From NCBI RefSeq assembly GCF_018860745.1, contig NZ_JAHKPY010000003.1, forward strand, positions 632,062 to 696,061: DNA of 64,000 bases, read 5' to 3'. Every line of letters starts with the position of its first letter. The stretch's first letter is position 1. Both the position numbers and the translations under genes were made by a program. This DNA is from Zobellia uliginosa. Its GTDB lineage: Bacteria > Bacteroidota > Bacteroidia > Flavobacteriales > Flavobacteriaceae. The notes under the pieces are model-generated. The model saw nothing but the letters and a program-made list of their open reading frames with translations, made no database searches and was not told the DNA's origin. This document shows positions 19,270-26,685 of this stretch, piece after piece.

Positions 19270-19277
19270 TATTTTTG
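19270..19277 (+). promoter_or_regulatory. -7 promoter box that decides the Lrp gene start
   Basis: TATTTTTG matches TAnnTTTG exactly. Its last three bases form an in-frame TTG that could be taken as a start, but a codon inside the promoter box cannot be in the message, so translation must start at the ATG at 19296. Confidence 0.55.
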
Positions 19278-19295
19278 CCCAAAACACGACCAAAT

Positions 19296-19775
19296 ATGGG
19301 AAAAGTAAAATTAGACGAGATAGATCACCAGATTCTGGATATGTTAATTGATAACACCAGAACTCCATTTACCGATATAGCTAAAAAGCTTTTGATTTCT
19401 GCAGGAACAGTTCACGTTCGTGTTAAGAAAATGGAAGAAGCAGGTATAATAAAAGGGTCTTCTCTTACATTGGATTATGTAAAACTTGGATATGCATTTA
19501 TAGCTTACGTTGGTATATTTTTAGAAAAAACGCATCAAACCAAATTTGTTTTAGAGCGTTTGGAGCAAATACCAAATGTAACCGTCGCTCATATTACTAC
19601 AGGAAAATTCAATATTTTCTGTAAAATTAGAGCAAAGGATACCAATCATGCTAAAAACATTATTTTTAGAATAGATGATATTGATGGAATTAGCCGTACG
19701 GAAACAATGATTTCATTGGAAGAAAGCATTAATGATAAGAAGAGGTTAATGCATACGATTTTTAACGAATTGTAA
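19296..19775 (+). CDS. Lrp/AsnC family transcriptional regulator
   Basis: Lrp-type regulators bind DNA as octamers and sense amino acids. Residues 5-60 form the winged helix (KLDEIDHQILDMLIDNTRTP, TDIAKKLLISAGTVHVRVKK). Residues 70-145 form the RAM/ACT ligand domain (YAFIAYVGIFLEKTH, NIFCKIRAKDT). Length 159. I chose the ATG at 19296 because an upstream TTG overlaps the promoter box. A terminator follows, so it is a single-gene unit. The ligand and target genes cannot be read from the sequence. Confidence 0.92.
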   Translation: MGKVKLDEIDHQILDMLIDNTRTPFTDIAKKLLISAGTVHVRVKKMEEAGIIKGSSLTLDYVKLGYAFIAYVGIFLEKTHQTKFVLERLEQIPNVTVAHITTGKFNIFCKIRAKDTNHAKNIIFRIDDIDGISRTETMISLEESINDKKRLMHTIFNEL

Positions 19776-19798
19776 ATTTGACTTTTAAACAATTATTT

Positions 19799-19836
19799 AA
19801 ATTCCCGGGTAGTTTCTTCTACTTGGGAATTTTTTA
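19799..19836 (+). terminator. Intrinsic terminator after the Lrp gene
   Basis: AAATTCCCGGGTAG pairs with CTACTTGGGAATTT across a 6-base loop, with two G-T wobbles, and runs into TTTT. Confidence 0.8.
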
Positions 19837-19847
19837 TTTTAGAGCTT

Positions 19848-20363
19848 ATGAGAACTTCAGAATTGAATATAGCCCCACCCGTTCCATTTTATAAAACCTA
19901 CATAGATGTACTGGGCGAAGTAGATTTGTTAGAGATGCTGGAACGACAACTTCAGAATTTTCCAAATTTCATTGAAAGCATCCCTAGTAGCAAACTGTCT
20001 CATGCGTATCAATCAGATAAGTGGACCATAGCCGAAGTCCTATTACATATTATTGATTCTGAAAGGGTTTTTCAATACCGTTCTTTACGATTTTCAAGAG
20101 GTGATAAAACGCCTTTGCCGGGCTTTGAACAAGACTTGTACGCTCCTAGTTCTAAGGCGGAAAAACGCACAAAAGAAAGTATAATAGAAGAATACAGGGC
20201 CGTAAGGCAATCCACCATAGCACTCTATAAGAGTTTTGATACAGATACTCTACAGAATGAAGGAATAGCCAGTAATTTATCCTGGAATGTTGCTACTTTA
20301 GGTTTTGTTATTTGTGGACACCAAAAGTACCATCGCAATATATTGCGAGAGCGATATCTTTAG
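19848..20363 (+). CDS. DinB family protein
   Basis: DinB-like proteins form a four-helix bundle with a metal site, and many act in thiol-transfer or damage responses. The hallmark SDKWTIAEVLLHIIDSERVF segment (about residues 60-80) carries one metal-ligand His. A second is in ICGHQKYHRNILRERYL at the C-terminus. Length 171 is normal. It starts directly after the Lrp terminator and is convergent with the next gene. The specific substrate is unknown. Confidence 0.88.
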   Translation: MRTSELNIAPPVPFYKTYIDVLGEVDLLEMLERQLQNFPNFIESIPSSKLSHAYQSDKWTIAEVLLHIIDSERVFQYRSLRFSRGDKTPLPGFEQDLYAPSSKAEKRTKESIIEEYRAVRQSTIALYKSFDTDTLQNEGIASNLSWNVATLGFVICGHQKYHRNILRERYL

Positions 20364-20391
20364 TAAAGCTTAACTATATGGTCAACCTTGT

Positions 20392-20712
20392 TTAGTCTTG
20401 GTCTTCAGCCTTGAAATCTGACTCGCCATCTAAATCATAATTTTGGTTTTCCGTATCTACGGGTAAAGTTACTTTTTCAAGTTCCTTTTCGATATTCTCT
20501 TCAAAATTGGCAATAAAATTAGAAAGGCTCTTGCTTATCTTGACAAGGTAGATCGTGTCTTTTGTTTTTAGCTCAACGGCCTCAACTGTTTCGCCTTTTA
20601 AGTTTTTAAAAACAATGATGTCATCGTCTCCGTAGCCATCAGAATATGTTTCTATTAACAAAGCTCCAAGTTCACGGTCTAACTTTTTGTAATCAACTAA
20701 TTTACGTAACAT
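20392..20712 (-). CDS. Conserved acidic protein of unknown function
   Basis: This 106-residue soluble protein has no signal, membrane segment or catalytic motif. The first 60 residues look like a small alpha/beta domain (DYKKLDRELGALLIETYSDG, then DDIIVFKNLKGETVEAVEL). The rest is a helix and an acidic tail (DGESDFKAEDQD). I recall homologues in other Flavobacteriia near aroB and proline dehydrogenase, as here. It lies 131 bases downstream of aroB on the same strand. Confidence 0.7.
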   Translation of the reverse strand: MLRKLVDYKKLDRELGALLIETYSDGYGDDDIIVFKNLKGETVEAVELKTKDTIYLVKISKSLSNFIANFEENIEKELEKVTLPVDTENQNYDLDGESDFKAEDQD

Positions 20713-20843
20713 AGTAGGTTGGTTTTGTTCCCGTTAGTTTCGGGTAGGTTATTGATTTGGGTTATAAATCTGTACCTAAACTATGTCTTTTTTGCCACGG
20801 TTTCTTCAAAGAGTTGTCAAACTAGAGGAATTAGTATATGTAA

Positions 20844-21908
20844 CTATTGTTCAGCGTAGTAAGCAAAAGCATCTTTATACAATTCATGGGGAATAGTAAT
20901 ATCAATTTCCGGTTTCCCGATTGCTGAAATAAGTACGAAATTAATGTTACCGTGAGAATTCTTTTTATCAAATTTCAATAAAGATAATATACTGGTAATG
21001 TCTTCGCTGGAAAAACTAACCTTATCATAATGGGAAAGAAAAGTAGCTTTTATATCCGCTAATTCTTCATAGGATAGGCCAAGGAGTTCTTTGGATAAAT
21101 AGGCCTCTAGAATCATGCCTATACCAATGGCCTCACCATGCAGTAAGGTCTTGTGTACTTTGCTTTCCAGGAAATAGGACTCAATAGCATGACCTAAAGT
21201 GTGACCGTAGTTTAATATTTTCCGTAAATGTTGTTCCGTGGGGTCCTGTAACACAACTTCGTTCTTTATAACTACGGAATCATAAATCAAATCATCAATA
21301 TTTAAGAAATCGGTTACTTTTTTAAGGTTCTCCCAATAATTTTTATTTTGAATAAGTCCATGTTTCAGCATCTCCGCAAAACCACTTTTTAATTGTCGTT
21401 CTTCCAGTGTTTTTAAAAAACCGGTAACTATCAGTACCATTTCCGGTTGGTTGATGACGCCAATTTGATTTTTAAGTGGGCCAAGGTCCACTCCGGTTTT
21501 TCCTCCAACTGAAGCATCAACCATAGAAAGGAGGGTAGTTGGCACATTAATAAAGTCTATACCCCTTTTAAAGGTTGAAGCTACAAATCCTCCTAAATCA
21601 GTCAAAACACCTCCACCTAGATTAATGACAAGGCTTTTTCGGTCGCCATCAAGTTCTGATAAAGCGCTCCAAACCCCCGTGCAGGTATCAATATTTTTGT
21701 TCTCTTCCCCAGATTCTATTTCTATAATCTCAAAATCATAATCTCCTTGTATCTGCGCCATAAATATCGGTAAACAGTTTTCATGGGTGTTTTCGTCTAC
21801 TAAGATGAAGATTTTAGAATAGGTTTTGTTTGAAAGGTGAGCATTTAACGCATCGTACGCTCTTTGATTAAAATGTACTGCGTAAGAAGATGATGATATA
21901 GATTGCAT
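20844..21908 (-). CDS. aroB: 3-Dehydroquinate synthase
   Basis: AroB makes 3-dehydroquinate from DAHP, the second step of the shikimate pathway, using NAD and a divalent metal. Visible motifs are the NAD-binding SGEENKNIDT, the GGGVLTDLGGF glycine loop, VPTTLLSMVDASVGGKTGVD, metal ligands in KSGFAEMLKHGLI, and the histidine pair in LNYGHTLGHAIES and LLHGEAIGIGM. Length 354 is normal. It is divergent from proline dehydrogenase across 126 bases. Confidence 0.96.
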   Translation of the reverse strand: MQSISSSSYAVHFNQRAYDALNAHLSNKTYSKIFILVDENTHENCLPIFMAQIQGDYDFEIIEIESGEENKNIDTCTGVWSALSELDGDRKSLVINLGGGVLTDLGGFVASTFKRGIDFINVPTTLLSMVDASVGGKTGVDLGPLKNQIGVINQPEMVLIVTGFLKTLEERQLKSGFAEMLKHGLIQNKNYWENLKKVTDFLNIDDLIYDSVVIKNEVVLQDPTEQHLRKILNYGHTLGHAIESYFLESKVHKTLLHGEAIGIGMILEAYLSKELLGLSYEELADIKATFLSHYDKVSFSSEDITSILSLLKFDKKNSHGNINFVLISAIGKPEIDITIPHELYKDAFAYYAEQ

Positions 21909-22004
21909 TAATAATTTTTTTATTTCGCCTATGCGGGATATTTTTTACGGACTGGTTCACAAAATAAAGCATATTTTTTATCTAAAGAATACAATTTCTG
22001 TCTT

Positions 22005-22012
22005 TATATTTG
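22005..22012 (+). promoter_or_regulatory. -7 promoter box for proline dehydrogenase
   Basis: TATATTTG matches TAnnTTTG exactly, 22 bases before the ATG at 22035. No clear -33 TTTG is seen. Confidence 0.5.
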
Positions 22013-22034
22013 GTGCAGCTAGAAATCACTGTAA

Positions 22035-23204
22035 ATGAAACAAATTTTTGAAGATACTGCAACCGCTTTTGCATTGAAAACCGACTCTGAGCTTGAACGT
22101 GCTTATTTCTTGTTCCGAATGATCGCAAATGAGCCTCTTGTAAGAATAGGAACCGCAATGACAAATTTTGCTATAAAAGCACATCTCCCTGTTGAAGGTT
22201 TGATAAGGGCTACCGTCTTTGACCACTTTTGCGGAGGTGTAAATGAGAGGGATTGTATGCCTGTAGTTGATAAAATGTACACTAAAAATGTGTGCTCTGT
22301 TTTGGATTATTCGGTGGAGGGAAAAGATACGGAAGATCCTTTTGATGATGCCATGGAAATGATTTTGAAAGTGTTGGATTTCGTAAAGGAAAAAGACGCT
22401 ATTCCCTTTGCCGTTTTTAAACCTACGGGTTATGGTAGATTCGCTCTTTTTCAAAAGCTCAATGAAGGAAAATCCTTAACGGCTAAAGAAGAAGAAGAAT
22501 GGCAAAGAGTTGTAGCCAGATTTGATAAGACTTGTAAAAAGGCGCATGATTTAGATGTTTCGTTGCTTATTGATGCGGAAGAGAGCTGGATGCAGGATGC
22601 GGCGGATCAATTGGTGGAAGAAATGATGCGTAAATATAATAAGGAAAAAGCAGTAGTATTCAATACGCTGCAGATGTACCGGTGGGATCGGTTGGATTAT
22701 TTAAAAGAGCTGCAGAAGCGTGCCAATAAAGATGGATTCAGAATTGGAATGAAAGTAGTGCGCGGAGCGTACATGGAGAAAGAAAATGAAAGAGCTGAGG
22801 AAAAAGGGTATAAATCCCCTATTTGTGCTTCAAAACAAGAAACCGATGATAATTTTGATAATGCCGTAGCCTATATACTGAATCATCTGGATACTGTTTC
22901 AATCTTTGCCGGCACGCACAATGAAGATAGTTCATATAAATTGATGCGTCTTTTGGCAGAGAAAGGTATTGCCAATAATGATAACCGTGTATGGTTTGGG
23001 CAATTGTATGGCATGAGTGATCATATCTCTTTTAACCTTGCGGCCAAAGAATATAATGTAGCCAAATATCTTCCATTTGGCCCTGTACGTGATGTAATGC
23101 CTTATTTGATTCGTCGCGCAGAGGAAAATACATCGGTAGCAGGTCAAACCACAAGAGAATTGTCTTTGCTGAAAAAAGAAAGACAGCGAAGAAAAATAGT
23201 GTAA
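22035..23204 (+). CDS. Proline dehydrogenase
   Basis: This is a single-domain FAD enzyme that oxidises proline to pyrroline-5-carboxylate and passes electrons to the quinone pool. The (beta/alpha)8 barrel carries DVSLLIDAEESWMQDAAD, the FAD- and substrate-binding FRIGMKVVRGAYMEKE, and the late motifs FGQLYGMSDHISFNLA and YLPFGPVRDVMPYLIRRAEE. Length 389 fits the stand-alone bacteroidal form; there is no P5C dehydrogenase domain, which must be encoded elsewhere. It is transcribed alone. Confidence 0.95.
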   Translation: MKQIFEDTATAFALKTDSELERAYFLFRMIANEPLVRIGTAMTNFAIKAHLPVEGLIRATVFDHFCGGVNERDCMPVVDKMYTKNVCSVLDYSVEGKDTEDPFDDAMEMILKVLDFVKEKDAIPFAVFKPTGYGRFALFQKLNEGKSLTAKEEEEWQRVVARFDKTCKKAHDLDVSLLIDAEESWMQDAADQLVEEMMRKYNKEKAVVFNTLQMYRWDRLDYLKELQKRANKDGFRIGMKVVRGAYMEKENERAEEKGYKSPICASKQETDDNFDNAVAYILNHLDTVSIFAGTHNEDSSYKLMRLLAEKGIANNDNRVWFGQLYGMSDHISFNLAAKEYNVAKYLPFGPVRDVMPYLIRRAEENTSVAGQTTRELSLLKKERQRRKIV

Positions 23205-23238
23205 AATCTTTTTAGCCCCAGAATTTTAGTTTGGGTGT

Positions 23239-23619
23239 TTAAAATGAAATAGATTCTAGTAGTGCTTTTTCTTGACAGTTTCTCACCTTAAGTGTAGCTT
23301 CCTTCTCCTTAATAGAGCCTTCTATGATGTAGGTTTTGCATGGGGAGGTTTTGGTTTGGCTACTAGAAAAATCTACCTCACCATTTCTTAGAATATTAAT
23401 AATATCTACTGTATCCAGTTTCTTTTCAGAAAAAAGTCTACTTACGTCTTCAGAATAGGACATAGGTTTTGAGCGGATGTCCTTTAATGTTCTGCAGTTC
23501 GGAAAATAGCAAAAAGAAACCCCTGTTTCCTCAGATTTTTTCTTGAAAAAGAACGTTAAAAAAACAATTCCGATAGAAAGTCCTATAAGATAAAAGCCTA
23601 AACGTTTTAAGAAATCCAT
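23239..23619 (-). CDS. DUF4258-like membrane-anchored protein
   Basis: The 126-residue protein has one N-terminal membrane helix (about residues 7-26, GFYLIGLSIGIVFLTFF). A short soluble part follows with four cysteines (FCYFPNCRTLKDIR, SPCKTYIIEG, VRNCQEK). The LDTVDIINILRNGEVDF segment resembles DUF4258, whose function is unknown. It lies 147 bases downstream of alanine dehydrogenase on the same strand, an arrangement I recall from other Flavobacteriia. Confidence 0.75.
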   Translation of the reverse strand: MDFLKRLGFYLIGLSIGIVFLTFFFKKKSEETGVSFCYFPNCRTLKDIRSKPMSYSEDVSRLFSEKKLDTVDIINILRNGEVDFSSSQTKTSPCKTYIIEGSIKEKEATLKVRNCQEKALLESISF

Positions 23620-23766
23620 TAGCGTTATTTGCTGATTTTAATGTTTTGGAATTTTCATTTCAGCGGATTTTTCTTAAAGTAGATAAGTCCGTTCAAAACG
23701 ATTGCAAAAATAGGGATAAACAGTCTATTTATAGTCAGGAAGTAAAATTGTTATTAGAGGAAATTC

Positions 23767-24966
23767 TTAAAAAATAAGAAAATTAATGTCACTATACTGC
23801 AAATCAAACCATTCGCCTACAGATTTGTTGGTCAGTATTCCGTGATACATGTATAGTCCGTTTCGCAAACCTTTGTCAAACCGAAGTGAATTCTCTAACC
23901 CCCCATTTTCACCTAATTCCAATAAGTAGGGAGTAAAAATATTACTAATAGAAAGAGTGGCTGTTTTTGGATAACGAGAAGGAATATTCGGAACCCCGTA
24001 GTGGATTACCCCAAATTTTTCGCAGGTAGGTTTATTATGCGTAGTAACGGTGCTAGTTTCAAAACATCCCCCCATATCTATACTTACATCAATTATTACC
24101 GCACCTTTTTTCATGTGCTCTACCATGCCGCTAGTTACAACTACTGGCGATCGGTCTTTTCCGCGGGTAGCGCCAATAGCTACATCACAACGCTTTAAAG
24201 ATTTTAAAAGGTTTTTAGGTTGAATAGTGGAAGTGTAAACCGTTTGTCTTAAGTTAGACTGTATGCTGCGAAGTTTTGAAATGGAATTATCAAAAATCTT
24301 AACATTAGCTCCAAGTCCAATGGCGGAACGAGCCGCAAATTCACCAACAGTTCCTGCTCCAATAATTACTACTTCAACGGGCGGTACACCACTAATATTA
24401 CCGAACATGAGTCCGTTGCCATCATTGGTGGCCGCCATAATTTCAGAGGCGATCAGAACAGAAGATATTCCTGCAATTTCACTTAAAGAACGAACGGCAG
24501 GGTATTTGCCATCTTCATCTCGGATATATTCAAAAGCAATAGCGGTAATTCGTTTCTTGGCCATTTTTTCAAAATAGGCCTTGTTTTGTGTTTTTATCTG
24601 TAAAGCCGAAATGATAGTTGTTTGCGGATTCATCATTTCAATCTCCGAAAGGGTAGGGGGTTCTACCTTTAAAAGTAAAGGACAGGAAAAAACCTTTTTA
24701 GTATCTCTGGTTATTTCACCTCCGGCATTCGTATATTCTAAATCCGTATAATGAGCTCCCTCTCCAGCTCCCGCTTCAATTAGTACGCGGTGACCGTTAG
24801 AGGTTATGGCGTTAACAGCATCCGGAGTAAGGCAAACTCGTTGCTCTTGATATTGATTTTCTTTTGGGATGCCTATAAAAAGCTCACCCTTTTGTCGGAG
24901 AATTTCCAAGGTTTCCTCTTGTGGAAGCAACTGATGTTTGCTAAAAGGAGAAGAAGGTTGGTTCAT
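23767..24966 (-). CDS. ald: Alanine dehydrogenase
   Basis: Ald interconverts L-alanine with pyruvate and ammonia using NAD. The N-terminal catalytic domain has GIPKENQYQEQRVCLTPDAV with the substrate Arg and the downstream LKVEPP Lys. The Rossmann domain has VVIIGAGTVGEFAARSAIGL. The C-terminus returns to the catalytic fold (FGVIHYGVPNIPSRYPKTAT). Length 399 is slightly longer than enterobacterial or bacillar Ald (about 370) because of an N-terminal extension typical of Bacteroidota. A transhydrogenase alpha subunit is related but less likely. Confidence 0.93.
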   Translation of the reverse strand: MNQPSSPFSKHQLLPQEETLEILRQKGELFIGIPKENQYQEQRVCLTPDAVNAITSNGHRVLIEAGAGEGAHYTDLEYTNAGGEITRDTKKVFSCPLLLKVEPPTLSEIEMMNPQTTIISALQIKTQNKAYFEKMAKKRITAIAFEYIRDEDGKYPAVRSLSEIAGISSVLIASEIMAATNDGNGLMFGNISGVPPVEVVIIGAGTVGEFAARSAIGLGANVKIFDNSISKLRSIQSNLRQTVYTSTIQPKNLLKSLKRCDVAIGATRGKDRSPVVVTSGMVEHMKKGAVIIDVSIDMGGCFETSTVTTHNKPTCEKFGVIHYGVPNIPSRYPKTATLSISNIFTPYLLELGENGGLENSLRFDKGLRNGLYMYHGILTNKSVGEWFDLQYSDINFLIF

Positions 24967-25075
24967 AGTTATTACATCTAATCGTACGATACGCGATTAA
25001 TAGTAAAAATACGACATTTTGTTGAACTTTAGATGATACAGCATTTTGCTACATCATAAAACAAGGAGGCTGAAA

Positions 25076-25753
25076 TTAAAATTTTAAGTGTAACCAGTTA
25101 GTGAGCCTATGTTGAAACTGTTTTATAGTAGATTCAATATTATGGGTAGACAATTTCGTTTCAATTTTATCGGACATAGATTGGTATCCTTTGGGCTTAT
25201 TGGAAGTTTCTGAAGAAATAAATTTATCTAGTTTTTTGTCCTTAGATCTGTCTGCCTGCTTTTTCTTTAAAGCCGCTAACTCCGCCTCCATCGCTTCTAA
25301 ATCAATACCATTAACATGTTTATCATATAATTTGATTCGGATGAAATAAACAATAGGTACCACAATCATACAAAATGGAAGTAGCCAAAGTATATTTTCG
25401 GAGTCGATATATTTATCATCCGAAATAACACCCTCGAAGATTTGGAAAGCATACATCAAAGCTGGGATTAAAATAATGTGATACCACCAGTGTTTGCAAG
25501 TTAAGAACCAGATTAATAAAAGGTATAGAGGAACGACCTTGCCTAATAAAAACCAGACATAAACATTAATATTTGGAAATCCGTTTTTAGTAATAATGAT
25601 TCCCAAAAAATTTATCACTGCATCGGGGTCACTTGAAACATACTCATGTAATTTAAAAATAAAAGGAGATATTAATACTAAGAATGCTATAAACGATTCA
25701 ATTAATATCCTCTTCTTGATTTTAAGTCGAGTCTCTTTCGATTCTTCGGTCAT
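25076..25753 (-). CDS. Multi-pass membrane protein of unknown function with cytoplasmic coiled tail
   Basis: Four hydrophobic segments are seen in the 225-residue protein: about residues 15-35 (ILIESFIAFLVLISPFIF), 62-82, 88-108 and 121-138. A charged helical tail follows (LEAMEAELAALKKKQADRSK) with a possible amphipathic end. I recognise no family. It sits between ald and the decapeptide-repeat lipoprotein gene, and a terminator separates it from the latter. Confidence 0.65.
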   Translation of the reverse strand: MTEESKETRLKIKKRILIESFIAFLVLISPFIFKLHEYVSSDPDAVINFLGIIITKNGFPNINVYVWFLLGKVVPLYLLLIWFLTCKHWWYHIILIPALMYAFQIFEGVISDDKYIDSENILWLLPFCMIVVPIVYFIRIKLYDKHVNGIDLEAMEAELAALKKKQADRSKDKKLDKFISSETSNKPKGYQSMSDKIETKLSTHNIESTIKQFQHRLTNWLHLKF

Positions 25754-25790
25754 TTGGCCTTAATTATCATTTATTCGATAAGTTGCTAAC

Positions 25791-25821
25791 GAAAAAAAGG
25801 ACAATTTATGATTGTCCTTTT
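25791..25821 (-). terminator. Intrinsic terminator after the repeat lipoprotein gene
   Basis: AAAAGGACAAT (25795-25805) pairs perfectly over 11 bp with ATTGTCCTTTT (25811-25821) across a 5-base loop. On the minus strand the hairpin is followed by a T run, so it ends the short transcript from 26078. Confidence 0.85.
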
Positions 25822-25844
25822 AAAATTAAATAAACATTTTGGAT

Positions 25845-26078
25845 TTATTTTCTTCTGCTATCTCCGTTTATTAATTGAGTTTTGTCAACACTTCTTCTGT
25901 TATCACCATTGATCAATTGCGTTTTGTCAACACTTCTTCTTCTTTTGTCACCATTAATTAACTGTGTTTTGTCGACACCTTCATCATATAAAGAATCATT
26001 TGAAGCAACATCGCTAGATTCGCAGGAAACAGTTAACAGGGCAACACATGCCAAAAGGCCAAATACTAAGTTTTTCAT
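25845..26078 (-). CDS. Small lipoprotein made of three identical decapeptide repeats
   Basis: This 77-residue product has a type II signal (MKNLVFGLLACVALLTVSC). Lipidation is expected at C19, and the following ESSD could act as a surface-export signal of the Bacteroidota type. After a 16-residue acidic linker come three copies of VDKTQLINGD separated by basic spacers (KRRRS, NRRS, SRRK-end). The repeats differ in DNA at eight of ten codons, always synonymously. A promoter box lies 40 bases upstream and a strong terminator follows, so it is a single-gene unit. I recognise no family. A surface repeat lipoprotein or a precursor cut at dibasic sites are both possible inferences. Confidence 0.85.
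   Translation of the reverse strand: MKNLVFGLLACVALLTVSCESSDVASNDSLYDEGVDKTQLINGDKRRRSVDKTQLINGDNRRSVDKTQLINGDSRRK
25860..25976 (-). repeat. Three in-frame decapeptide repeats
   Basis: The cores are at 25947-25976 (copy 1), 25902-25931 (copy 2) and 25860-25889 (copy 3). All encode VDKTQLINGD. Only the Asp and Lys codons at positions 2 and 3 are invariant. Val, Thr, Gln, Leu, Ile, Asn, Gly and the last Asp all use different codons in at least one copy. Confidence 0.95.
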
Positions 26079-26117
26079 TTTTAGGGGTTTTAAATAAAGA
26101 TTATTTAGTTATTTAGT

Positions 26118-26125
26118 CAAAAGTA
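26118..26125 (-). promoter_or_regulatory. -7 promoter box for the repeat lipoprotein gene
   Basis: On the minus strand this reads TACTTTTG, an exact TAnnTTTG match, 39 bases before the ATG at 26078. The -33 region is not a clear TTTG. Confidence 0.5.
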
Positions 26126-26258
26126 GGAAAAAAAACTTTCGAAAGTACGTTTTTAAACGTTAATAAGGAGCTTTTTGTCCGATAAATGCTACAAGTTAAC
26201 TAAATTAACAAGTTTTGTACAATAATCTGAATTTCCGATAAAAAAAATAAACATACCA

Positions 26259-26672
26259 TTATAAATCCATTTTGATACGTCTTGTCTGCATGTCTATAAT
26301 TTCTATGTGTATGTTCGTACTGTGTTCTGGCAGAAAGGATTCAATTTTATTAGGCCATTCAATAAAAATCCAAGCATCTTGGTTTAGATAATCTTCAAAA
26401 CCCATGTCTAATGCCTCCATTTCATCATTTAATCTATAAAAATCAAAATGAAAGGCTATTAGATCTCCTTTTTCATTGTCGTATTCATTCACAATTCCAA
26501 ATGTTGGGCTATTTCCTGGCGCTGTAACGCCTAAATTTTTTACAATTGCTTTTATTAGTGTGGTTTTCCCTGCTCCCATGGCCGCATGGAAAAGTAGGGT
26601 TTTATGCGGAGCTTTTTCAATTACCTTTTTGGCAACTTTATCAATCTCATTTTCTGTATAAGTAATATTCAT
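26259..26672 (-). CDS. tsaE: tRNA threonylcarbamoyladenosine biosynthesis ATPase TsaE
   Basis: TsaE is the ATPase of the TsaBDE complex that makes t6A37 in ANN-reading tRNAs. The Walker A motif is HAAMGAGKTTLIKA (near residues 29-42). The family motif SPTFGIVNEYDNEKG follows, then FHFDFYRL and the conserved WIFIEWPNKI. Length 137 is normal. It starts 13 bases after porX on the same strand and is probably co-transcribed with it. Confidence 0.95.
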   Translation of the reverse strand: MNITYTENEIDKVAKKVIEKAPHKTLLFHAAMGAGKTTLIKAIVKNLGVTAPGNSPTFGIVNEYDNEKGDLIAFHFDFYRLNDEMEALDMGFEDYLNQDAWIFIEWPNKIESFLPEHSTNIHIEIIDMQTRRIKMDL

Positions 26673-26685
26673 AAATCAGCAAGTA

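Noticed and set aside
19275-19295. TTG start seven codons upstream of the Lrp gene
   Set aside because: The TTG is the last part of an exact -7 promoter box; the ATG at 19296 fits the family.
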